From the NCBI RefSeq assembly GCF_000154845.1, contig NZ_DS981509.1:121392-185391 (forward strand): a stretch of 64,000 nt of DNA. The letters run 5' to 3'. The DNA is from Phocaeicola coprocola DSM 17136 (lineage in GTDB: Bacteria > Bacteroidota > Bacteroidia > Bacteroidales > Bacteroidaceae). The notes below the pieces were generated by a model, which saw only the letters and a program-made list of their open reading frames with translations, had not been told where the DNA came from and made no database searches. Made by a program: the position numbers and the translations under genes. This document shows positions 26,854-34,804 of this stretch, in pieces. The stretch's first letter is position 1. Each line of letters begins with the position of its first letter.

Positions 26854-28482
26854 TTACTGCTGTTGTTTCTTTATAATATCCTGCACCAGACTATGCAGAT
26901 ACATTTCAAGATTTGTATATTTTCCAGCCGGATCGAGTGTATTCGCATTACCGTCATCCGGATTATTGGCATCGAGCCCGTATGCCGTTTCAAAAGCATC
27001 AGGCATACCGTCGCCGTCTGTATCGGTCACATCACGCGAGGTATCTTTCGCAAGTTCCGGATAAGGATTGTCACCCAGTTCGGACAATGCCTGCAATACA
27101 TCTTCAGGTTCGTTGATGTATCCAGGCTTATTTCCTGAAGCCGTACACGTAGCTTTTCCTTCTTTGACATCCGAAAGGACAAGCTCGTCGATTGCATCCC
27201 GATAATTGCAGGCTCCAGCATAGTTCAATACCGCCTGATAAGCTTCCTGTGCCGAATGCTCGGTTGTCATTACCGGATCGACTACCGGCGACTCCTTACG
27301 GATAGCCTTCATGGTTTCTTCAGTCCACAGATTATCTACCTTACTGCCGTTTTCCTGCTGTGCGTAAATACCTTTTGTCCAGTTGTCTGCCGTAACATCA
27401 TCGTGTCCTTCCACCACGTTTCCCGTTACATAGAAAGTTCCCCATTTATGCAAGGAAGGATACCAGTCGTTGTAAGAACCATCGTCTTCAGTCACATAAT
27501 CGAGAGTACGAACACCAATCTTGGCTATACGGTAACGGATACGGTCTGTTTCCTTACCCGAATTAGTAGCCGGTCCCGGTTTATAATAATTGTCTACAAT
27601 ATTTATATTCTGATTTTCGGCTCCGTAACAGCCCTCTCCTGCCCAGTTATAAAATACATTATTCCGGATATCGACATACTCATTAAGCTGTGTGCTGGGG
27701 CGCGGGCCCAGACGAGGAACACGGCTTTCGCAATGTGCTATCAGGTTATGGTGATAGGAAGCTTTGTTTCCACCCCAGTTTCCTCCGTAGCAATGTGTAC
27801 CCTTGCCATGAACCGATACACGAAGTGCCTGAGCTGCGATGCACCACTGCACGGTAGAGTTCTCCATACCGTACACCGAGAAACATTCATCCACACTCCA
27901 GCTCACTGAACAATGGTCTATGATAATATTCTTTTTATCCATACCTCCCAGTCCGTCGGGTTCTTTTCCACTGTCATCTCCGGGACGGAAACGAAGGAAA
28001 CGGATGATAACTTCATTCGAATTGATGACAAAAGCATAATCGGCAAGACAAATACCTCCCGGAGAAGTCTGTCCGGCAATAGTCAGATTATCGTTATTGG
28101 TTTTTAAGTCGGCTTTCAGATGAATGGTTCCTGCGACATCAAACACAACAGTCTTTGCACCTTTCTGTTTCAATACCCAGCGTAATGTTCCCTCTGCCGG
28201 ATTGTTGGCATCGTCGTCCAGACTGGTCACGTGATAAACCTTTCCTCCTCGTCCGCCTACGGTATTCTTTCCATACCCTTCTGCACCCGGAAATGCAGCA
28301 AACTCTACCGGATCCATCTGCAAAGGTCCATCAGGATTATCTTCACCTCCTGGTTCCTCGGTTTCTCCACTCTCTGTACCTCCACCAGCTGGCTGTTCTG
28401 GTGTATCATCCGAACATGCTGTTCCTCCCAAAGCAGCAAGCAGACATGCACTGAAGAGGATTCTTTTAAAATTTCTGTTCAT
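26854..28482 (-). CDS. Pectate lyase lipoprotein (PL1-like)
   Basis: The start at 28482 (MNRNFKRILFSACLLAALGG, 542 aa) is chosen because it gives a type II signal peptide with lipobox LGGTAC and Cys about residue 23. A longer in-frame reading adds 33 residues that spoil the signal. An acidic low-complexity linker (PAGGGTESGETEEPGGEDNP) precedes the PL1 beta-helix: FPGAEGYGKNTVGGRGGKVY, IIIDHCSVSWSVDE, SRVPRLGPRPS and EGCYGAENQN. The C-terminus has DTDGDGMPDAFETAYG. It is probably surface-anchored, so it and the unlipidated paralogue may act in different compartments. Confidence 0.9.
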   Translation of the reverse strand: MNRNFKRILFSACLLAALGGTACSDDTPEQPAGGGTESGETEEPGGEDNPDGPLQMDPVEFAAFPGAEGYGKNTVGGRGGKVYHVTSLDDDANNPAEGTLRWVLKQKGAKTVVFDVAGTIHLKADLKTNNDNLTIAGQTSPGGICLADYAFVINSNEVIIRFLRFRPGDDSGKEPDGLGGMDKKNIIIDHCSVSWSVDECFSVYGMENSTVQWCIAAQALRVSVHGKGTHCYGGNWGGNKASYHHNLIAHCESRVPRLGPRPSTQLNEYVDIRNNVFYNWAGEGCYGAENQNINIVDNYYKPGPATNSGKETDRIRYRIAKIGVRTLDYVTEDDGSYNDWYPSLHKWGTFYVTGNVVEGHDDVTADNWTKGIYAQQENGSKVDNLWTEETMKAIRKESPVVDPVMTTEHSAQEAYQAVLNYAGACNYRDAIDELVLSDVKEGKATCTASGNKPGYINEPEDVLQALSELGDNPYPELAKDTSRDVTDTDGDGMPDAFETAYGLDANNPDDGNANTLDPAGKYTNLEMYLHSLVQDIIKKQQQ

Positions 28483-28521
28483 AATATTAAATGTTAAGTA
28501 ATTTAGGACTTGTTTCGGAAG

Positions 28522-28529
28522 CAAATTTA
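28522..28529 (-). promoter_or_regulatory. Candidate -7 element of the pectate lyase lipoprotein gene
   Basis: TAAATTTG on the minus strand, 39 bases upstream of the start at 28482. Three GTACA-containing sites (28571-28579, 28590-28598, 28619-28627) lie in the divergent spacer between this gene and the polygalacturonase. Confidence 0.5.
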
Positions 28530-28666
28530 GGGAAAAGCGAGTATACGGAGTTGCACAAATTGATTTATGATGTACAAACATTAGTCAATCGTACATAAAT
28601 ATACCTCGCAGAGAAATTGTACAACGAATTGCATAAATACTATACAAGGCTTTCTGGTATACGGGC

Positions 28667-28674
28667 TATTTTTG
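28667..28674 (+). promoter_or_regulatory. Candidate -7 element of the polygalacturonase
   Basis: TATTTTTG 25 bases before the ATG at 28700 fits TAnnTTTG. No TTTG is found at -33. Confidence 0.5.
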
Positions 28675-28699
28675 TAAACAACACTCAAAATTGTATCTT

Positions 28700-30091
28700 A
28701 TGCATATCCTGAAAACTTCAATTTTAAGCGGTTTACTGCTGACAGCCGCTGCATGTATATCCTGCCAGACATCAGAACCGTGTTCATGGAAGGAGATGGA
28801 AAAGGTGTACAACCAGATTTCTCCTCCAACTTTTCCCGACAAGACGTATGTGATAACCGATTATTACAACGGAAAAGATTCACTATACACCGATGCGATT
28901 AATCGGGCCATCGAAGCCTGCTCTTCACAAGGAGGAGGAACCGTACTCGTTCCCGACGGCGAGTTTCTCACGGCTCCTATCCGCCTGAAATCGAACGTCA
29001 ACCTTCACCTGTCGGACAGTACCATTCTGAAATTTACAACCGACTACAATCTGTTCGAAACCGTACTTACACGTATAGAAGGCATCGACTGCCATAACAT
29101 ATCTCCGCTGATTTATGCATACGGAGAAAACAATATTGCCATTACCGGAAAGGGGAAGCTAGACGGACAGGCTAGTACAGACAACTGGTTTGCAGAACAG
29201 CGCATCCGTGGCATTAAGGCAGAAAACGGAGAAACGGTCAACGAAAAGACCCTGCTGTACCAGATGAAAGCAGATTCTATCCCCGTAAAAGAACGCGTCT
29301 TTGAAAAAGCGAACGGCATCCGCCCGCAGTTCATCAATTTATATAAATGCAAGAACATTCTGCTGGAAGGATTCACCATCAACCGTTCTCCGTTCTGGCT
29401 TATCCATCCGCTGCTGTCGGAAAACGTAACCATAAAAGGTGTGAAAATGCAAAGCCACGGTCCGAACAATGACGGATGCGATCCGGAATCGTGCGAAAAC
29501 GTGCTGATAGAAGACTGCGACTTTGACACGGGCGACGACTGCATAGCCATAAAATCGGGACGCGATGAAGACGGTCGTTACTGGAACATTCCCTGCAAAA
29601 ACATCATCGTACGTGAATGCCGCATGAAGGACGGACATGCAGGAGTAGCCATAGGAAGCGAAATAACCGGAGGATGCCATAATGTATGGGTAGAGAACTG
29701 CCGGATGGACAGCCCCGAACTGGACCGTATTATCCGTATCAAGTCCAACCCTATGCGTGGTGGAAACGTAGCAAACGTCTTTGTACGGAATATCACCGTA
29801 GGCGAATGTAAACAATCTATTCTGGGAATAGAGCAAAAATACTGGCATGTAGACGAAGGTCCGTATCTGCCTCTCTTCGAGAATATCCACCTGGAAAATA
29901 TAACCAGTAAGAAAAGCCAGTATGTGCTTCATCTTGACGGATTTGACGATAAATCTCAGATACGCAACATCTACCTGAAAGACTGCTCATTCGAAGGAGT
30001 AGAAAAGCCGGAAATCAACAAAGTAACAGGAGCTGAAAATATCCGTTTCGAAAATGTAACTGTAAACGGAGAACCATTCCACGAAATGTAA
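28700..30091 (+). CDS. GH28 polygalacturonase family lipoprotein
   Basis: The ATG at 28700 (MHILKTSILSGLLLTAAACI, 463 aa) is preferred to the TTG nine bases upstream. The lipobox LTAAAC puts the lipidated Cys at about residue 19, with CISC as an alternative. GH28 catalytic motifs are complete: NNDG with the following Asp (GPNNDGCDPES), GDDCIAIKSG with the paired Asp, DGHAGVAIGSE with the His, and RIIRIKSN. The enzyme hydrolyses alpha-1,4-galacturonosyl bonds, the step after or beside the two pectate lyases. Its stop codon abuts that of the regulator on the other strand. Confidence 0.93.
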   Translation: MHILKTSILSGLLLTAAACISCQTSEPCSWKEMEKVYNQISPPTFPDKTYVITDYYNGKDSLYTDAINRAIEACSSQGGGTVLVPDGEFLTAPIRLKSNVNLHLSDSTILKFTTDYNLFETVLTRIEGIDCHNISPLIYAYGENNIAITGKGKLDGQASTDNWFAEQRIRGIKAENGETVNEKTLLYQMKADSIPVKERVFEKANGIRPQFINLYKCKNILLEGFTINRSPFWLIHPLLSENVTIKGVKMQSHGPNNDGCDPESCENVLIEDCDFDTGDDCIAIKSGRDEDGRYWNIPCKNIIVRECRMKDGHAGVAIGSEITGGCHNVWVENCRMDSPELDRIIRIKSNPMRGGNVANVFVRNITVGECKQSILGIEQKYWHVDEGPYLPLFENIHLENITSKKSQYVLHLDGFDDKSQIRNIYLKDCSFEGVEKPEINKVTGAENIRFENVTVNGEPFHEM

Positions 30092-30109
30092 TTATTTCGT
30101 GGAATGGTT
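30072..30109 (+). terminator. Hairpin spanning two abutting stop codons
   Basis: aaccattccacgaaat (30072-30087) and its perfect complement (30094-30109) form a 16-bp stem with a 6-base loop. It covers the last codons of the polygalacturonase and of the convergent regulator, whose stop codons touch at 30091/30092. The plus side is followed by ttcctta and the minus side lacks a T run, so termination is probably stronger for the plus-strand gene. Confidence 0.75.
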
Positions 30110-33100
30110 TTCCTTATATTCCGTAGGCGTACATCCCATTGCAGCCTTGAATACACGACTGAAATACTGGGGAGAAGAAAATCCACACATATAGGCAACT
30201 TCCGATACCGTATATTCTCCCGACTCCAGTAACTGCACCGAACGTTTCACACGCATATCTTTCACAAAGTCAATCGGTGAAACACTCAGAATCGATTTTA
30301 TCTTCCGATAGAACATCGAACGTCCCATTCCCATCGAGTCGGCAAGATCCTCTATCTTAAAGTCCGGATTATTCAGGTTATCTTCTACACTCTGTATGAT
30401 ATTCTTGATAAACTCTTCATCAAAATGAGTGATTTGCGGAAGTGAAGGCGACAGATCCTCCAGCCGGTGTTCCTGCTTTTCTTCAGTTGCCGTTACGGTC
30501 ACCTCGTCCAGACTACGTCCTGCCAGCAGGAAGTCTTTCAGGTGAGTGCGCTGCAACAATACCGATTTCAGACGTGCACGTAAATAAGCAGAACTGAACG
30601 GCTTCGTAATATATCCGTCGGCACCATACTCCAGTCCCTTTATACGATCGTCCAGCGAAGCCTTTGCCGACAAGATAATAACCGGAATATGACAGACATT
30701 ATGGTTTGTCTTAACAGCATTCAGCAGTTCAATACCATCCATTTCAGGCATCATGACATCACTAACCACTACATCGGGCATTTCTGCCAGAACTTTTTCC
30801 AGTCCGATTCGTCCGTTCGGAGCCTCCAGTACACGATATTCTTTCTGAAGGATATGAACAATGAAGTGACGCAGCTCATCATTATCTTCTACAACCAATA
30901 TCGTTATATCCTTCTGATCTTCCAGTTCTTCGGGCATCTGAACTTCGGAAGAAACATCCCGGCTGCCGTCATCCAATATAAACTCTACATTCTGGTCATT
31001 GCGATAAGCCTCAGCCCTCAAAGGCAATGAAACAGTAAAAGTACTTCCTTGTCCCAACGCCGTATCAACTTCAATCTTGCCGTGCATCATCTCTACCAGA
31101 TTGTGTACCAGCGAAAGTCCTATTCCTGTAGAAACCGCCGAGCGTTCGCTTCCAAGTGTTTCAAAACGGTCGAACAGCTTGCTCAGCTTTCCGATATCGA
31201 TGCCTTTTCCCTCATCTTTTACCCGGATCAGTACATTATCCGCCTGCATCTCGACGATAAGCGAAATAGATTTTCCCTTGGGAGTATATTTGAAAGCATT
31301 CGAAAGCAGATTGAACACCACCTTCTCTACCTTATCTACATCTGTATAAATCTTGATTTCTTCCTGAGGTGCGACAAAACGGAAATCTATCTCCGACTGA
31401 TGTGCCATGCCTACGAAATCGGAGTATGCCTTGTGGGCCAAAGATACGATGTCGACCTGCTCTATATAAAGCTTCATCTTATTGTTCTGAATCTTACGGA
31501 AGTCGAGCAGCTGATTGATGAGCTGAAGCATACGTTCTGTATTACGCTTGGCCACCTGCATGTTCTCCAGTCCTTCGGGTGAAAGCTTTTCCTGTTCAAG
31601 TACTTCTTCAATCGGACCTTCGATAAGCGTAAGCGGAGTACGGAGTTCGTGCGATATATCGGTAAAGAAACGGAGTTTCATATTTGTAAGCTGTTTCTCG
31701 AAACCGATTTTTTTACGCAACCCCCATATATACACTACAATACCCGAAACCAGGGCCAGAGCCAGCAGGAACAAGATAACGTACAAGACCCATGCCCAAC
31801 CTGTTTCCCAGAAAGTAGGTTTCACATGAATATGCAATACCTTGATATTGTCCGACCACACTCCGTCGCTGTTATTCGATTTCACTTCCAGATCAAAATC
31901 TCCTGCCGACAGATTTACAAGGCTTACCGAACGGTTCTTTCCGATATACGTCCATTCATCACTCAAATTCTTTATCCGATAAGCATATTCCAGATAAGCA
32001 GGCTTGGTAAAATCGAGTGCAGCAAACGAAACCGTAATGTTACGTTCATCGGGTTCCAGTGTCAACGTATCGTTTACCAGTGAGTTTCTGACTGAGATTC
32101 CTCCTCGTTTCTGAATGTTGAAACTTGTAAAGGCTATGTTCGGTGCATAAGCAGTCTTTTTCAACTGTTCCAGATCGATGCGTAACGCTCCTTCATTGCA
32201 GCCTACATACATGTTACCCGAACGGTCTACCACCGGAGGTACTTCGGAAAGAATTAAATTGGAGTTGACATTAAAGTGGTCATACACTTCGAAATCAGGC
32301 TTTTCCGGAGAGAACTTACAGATAATATTCTCGAACATAATCCACAGTCTGCGTTTGTTATCCTCTACCATGGCAAAGGCTATGTCCGAAGGCAGACCGT
32401 TTTTCTTATTGTAATGGAAAAAATCAATCTTGTCGGACAACAGTCCTCCCAGTTCCACCTGACTGATTCCTCCACTGAAGGTAGTAATGTATACTTCTCC
32501 GTCGGAAGTTTCCAGTATATGCATCACATCGTTATCACTCAAACTGTTCTCACGGTTCGGTTCACAATAATTCAAGTAAAAATGAATATCCTCAGGATTG
32601 TCAAACTGCGAGGAGAACGAAATCAATCCGTCGGTCGTACCCACAAGTATCACATCATTCGACAACGGACAGACGCTGCGCACACGCATACATTTTCCGG
32701 TGGGATAATTTTTTTTCAGCTTGTTGGTAACATTTATAAAGTGTAGATTCTCCGGCTCACCTACGGCAAGATTCAAGCCACCCTCATATGTTCCTACCCA
32801 AATATGCCCGAAACGGTCTTGTGCTATAGAATAAACCGAATTACAGTTTATCCCGTCCGGATTGTTTTCCTCAATCTGATAGTGTTTAAAGACGTACCCT
32901 TCTCCACGAGGTTTGCCAACAAACAATCCGTTACCGCGGCTTCCTATCCAGAAATTTCCACGGCTATCTTCAAAGAAAGAATAAATGTTAGCTCCAAACA
33001 CCACCGAACCGTCTTTTACGATTCTGCCGTCAGGACTCAGGTTTCCGCAATATCCGAAATCTTTATCGTACACCTTCACCATTCCGTCCTTCGATGCCAC

Positions 33101-34423
33101 CCAGATTCTTCCGCGCGAATCGATGTACAAGCCCCTGACCAATGCACTGGACGTGCTGAGATATTCAAAATTTGTATTCAGAAAAGCAATACGGTCAATT
33201 CCGCCTTCCTGAGCCATCCATACATTTTTATGATTGTCTATGTAATAAACCCGGTTGATACCTTCGTACATCGTTTTGGTAGCATCGTTCAACATATAGC
33301 TCTGTTGAAACACATGCTTTTTAGGATTGTAATACGAGAAAAAGCCATTATTAGAATACGCCCATATATGACCATACTCATCTTCATGGATAAAACAGGC
33401 TTCATCTTCACTTGCCTGCCGGCGGGGATAGTCCAGAAACTCAGCTTGCCGGCACTCCGGATCCAGCCTGACTATATGCTTGAGCTTGTTCTGTACCCAT
33501 ATATTCTTTTTCGAATCCTGAAAAATATAAACCGGCTGAAAATCCTCCTGAGTTTCGTCGAGTAACAATGAAACCGACTTTCCGTCTGCCGGATTATAAA
33601 CCGCAAAGCTTCTCTTCATCAATATACCCAACAATCCGTCGGAAAGAGGAAAAATCTGCCGGATATTTTCTGCCGGACGAGATAGACGTACGTCAGACAG
33701 TCCCTTTTCCGGAAGGTATTCCATCAGCTTGTTTCTACTATCTGCCACGAAAAATCGCTTGCCGACACTAGCGGTATATCGATAAGCATCATTTCCTTTC
33801 AGTGCGTTATTGCCATATACAAAATATCCTTTGTCTGTCAGCACCCACTCATTGCCCTGCATATCGAGTGAGATTGTGAACACGTATCGTCTGCGTTCCG
33901 CATCCGAATGGGCAGGCAAGTATACCAGCCCTCCCTTGTCTTTATACCTGAAACAATCGATGCGCCACAAATCGCCATTCGTACCTACAATCCAGACCAT
34001 TCCGTTTGGAAGGGTGATAATTTTCGAGGCAGCGGTACACAACTTTACTTCCGGATGATAGGCAAATACATCTTCAAAACACTCCCGGCGTATATCGAAC
34101 AGATACACCCTTCTGTCGTAACTCTGGCACACCAGCATCTGATTACCTCCGAGTAGCAGATTCACCAGACGGTTATACTGAAGCTTGACCTTGTCTGTAG
34201 GATATGTCTTATAGTTTTTAAAGGAATAACCATCAAACTTTTCCAGTCCGTTCCAGGTAGCCATCCAGATGTAACCCTCATTGTCCTGCAATACTCCCTG
34301 CACCGTATTCTGCGACATACCGTCCTTCACCGAATAGTGCTTCACATTGACAAGTCCTTGCGCTGCCATGTAACACAGGCTGCACACAGCATATATCACC
34401 GTTAGAAATAAACTTTTCCCCAT
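30092..34423 (-). CDS. Hybrid two-component system sensor/regulator (HTCS)
   Basis: This 1,443-aa one-protein signalling system senses oligosaccharides in the periplasm and activates polysaccharide-use genes. In order: a signal/anchor (MGKSLFLTVIYAVCSLCYMAAQ), about 14 beta-propeller repeats (NTVQGVLQDNEGYIWMATWNGLEKFDG and many GNFWIGSRGNGLF-like units), a Y_Y_Y domain (about 790-860), a TM helix near 870-895, HisKA with His925 (DISHELRTP), HATPase (NLLSNAFKYTPKGKSI, DEGKGI), a receiver from about 1172 with Asp1222 (VVVSDVMMPEMDG) and an AraC HTH (about 1340-1437). The neighbouring pectinases suggest a pectin-derived ligand. Confidence 0.95.
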   Translation of the reverse strand: MGKSLFLTVIYAVCSLCYMAAQGLVNVKHYSVKDGMSQNTVQGVLQDNEGYIWMATWNGLEKFDGYSFKNYKTYPTDKVKLQYNRLVNLLLGGNQMLVCQSYDRRVYLFDIRRECFEDVFAYHPEVKLCTAASKIITLPNGMVWIVGTNGDLWRIDCFRYKDKGGLVYLPAHSDAERRRYVFTISLDMQGNEWVLTDKGYFVYGNNALKGNDAYRYTASVGKRFFVADSRNKLMEYLPEKGLSDVRLSRPAENIRQIFPLSDGLLGILMKRSFAVYNPADGKSVSLLLDETQEDFQPVYIFQDSKKNIWVQNKLKHIVRLDPECRQAEFLDYPRRQASEDEACFIHEDEYGHIWAYSNNGFFSYYNPKKHVFQQSYMLNDATKTMYEGINRVYYIDNHKNVWMAQEGGIDRIAFLNTNFEYLSTSSALVRGLYIDSRGRIWVASKDGMVKVYDKDFGYCGNLSPDGRIVKDGSVVFGANIYSFFEDSRGNFWIGSRGNGLFVGKPRGEGYVFKHYQIEENNPDGINCNSVYSIAQDRFGHIWVGTYEGGLNLAVGEPENLHFINVTNKLKKNYPTGKCMRVRSVCPLSNDVILVGTTDGLISFSSQFDNPEDIHFYLNYCEPNRENSLSDNDVMHILETSDGEVYITTFSGGISQVELGGLLSDKIDFFHYNKKNGLPSDIAFAMVEDNKRRLWIMFENIICKFSPEKPDFEVYDHFNVNSNLILSEVPPVVDRSGNMYVGCNEGALRIDLEQLKKTAYAPNIAFTSFNIQKRGGISVRNSLVNDTLTLEPDERNITVSFAALDFTKPAYLEYAYRIKNLSDEWTYIGKNRSVSLVNLSAGDFDLEVKSNNSDGVWSDNIKVLHIHVKPTFWETGWAWVLYVILFLLALALVSGIVVYIWGLRKKIGFEKQLTNMKLRFFTDISHELRTPLTLIEGPIEEVLEQEKLSPEGLENMQVAKRNTERMLQLINQLLDFRKIQNNKMKLYIEQVDIVSLAHKAYSDFVGMAHQSEIDFRFVAPQEEIKIYTDVDKVEKVVFNLLSNAFKYTPKGKSISLIVEMQADNVLIRVKDEGKGIDIGKLSKLFDRFETLGSERSAVSTGIGLSLVHNLVEMMHGKIEVDTALGQGSTFTVSLPLRAEAYRNDQNVEFILDDGSRDVSSEVQMPEELEDQKDITILVVEDNDELRHFIVHILQKEYRVLEAPNGRIGLEKVLAEMPDVVVSDVMMPEMDGIELLNAVKTNHNVCHIPVIILSAKASLDDRIKGLEYGADGYITKPFSSAYLRARLKSVLLQRTHLKDFLLAGRSLDEVTVTATEEKQEHRLEDLSPSLPQITHFDEEFIKNIIQSVEDNLNNPDFKIEDLADSMGMGRSMFYRKIKSILSVSPIDFVKDMRVKRSVQLLESGEYTVSEVAYMCGFSSPQYFSRVFKAAMGCTPTEYKENHSTK

Positions 34424-34449
34424 ACAAATTCATATCGTTTTAGATACGG

Positions 34450-34457
34450 CAAAGATA
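34450..34457 (-). promoter_or_regulatory. Candidate -7 element of the HTCS gene
   Basis: TATCTTTG on the minus strand, 26 bases upstream of the start codon. Confidence 0.5.
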
Positions 34458-34525
34458 TAAGAAAGTTTATAACTAAAAAAAATCCTGAAAAACGAATTTT
34501 CCCATTGCATCACGAAAGCTTTCTT

Positions 34526-34539
34526 CCGGACAAGTCCGG
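34526..34539. promoter_or_regulatory. GC-rich palindrome in the HTCS/DPP4 divergent spacer
   Basis: CCGGACAAGTCCGG is a 6-bp inverted repeat with a 2-base centre in an otherwise AT-rich spacer. The centre is too small for a stable RNA hairpin, so a protein site is more likely. The rest of this 381-base spacer shows only the two promoter motifs. Confidence 0.35.
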
Positions 34540-34751
34540 CAAAATATCAAGATAAGGTATGGAAAACTGCCCGACGTTTTTTTAAAACTTCATATAAAAA
34601 CTTACTGTATTTTCCTGACGTATGATATACTACCTGCCTAAACCTTACCGAAAACCTCGGCAAAGCTATTAAAAAGTGTGAAGTAAACGAGAAAACATCT
34701 GCAATCGGCATTTTTCGATGTAACGCACGAAAGGGGGATTGCATTTTTTTA

Positions 34752-34759
34752 TACCTTTG
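34752..34759 (+). promoter_or_regulatory. Candidate -7 element of the DPP4-like gene
   Basis: TACCTTTG matches TAnnTTTG, 45 bases before the ATG at 34805. Confidence 0.5.
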
Positions 34760-34804
34760 CTTCAGGTAAGTATGAATAATAATAAAAACAAGCATATCTA
34801 CACA

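Noticed and set aside
28482..28581. Extended N-terminus of the pectate lyase lipoprotein
   Set aside because: The extra 33 residues cover the promoter element and would bury the type II signal peptide.
25127..34423. Full polysaccharide utilisation locus
   Set aside because: No SusC or SusD homologue is present, so calling it a PUL would overstate it.
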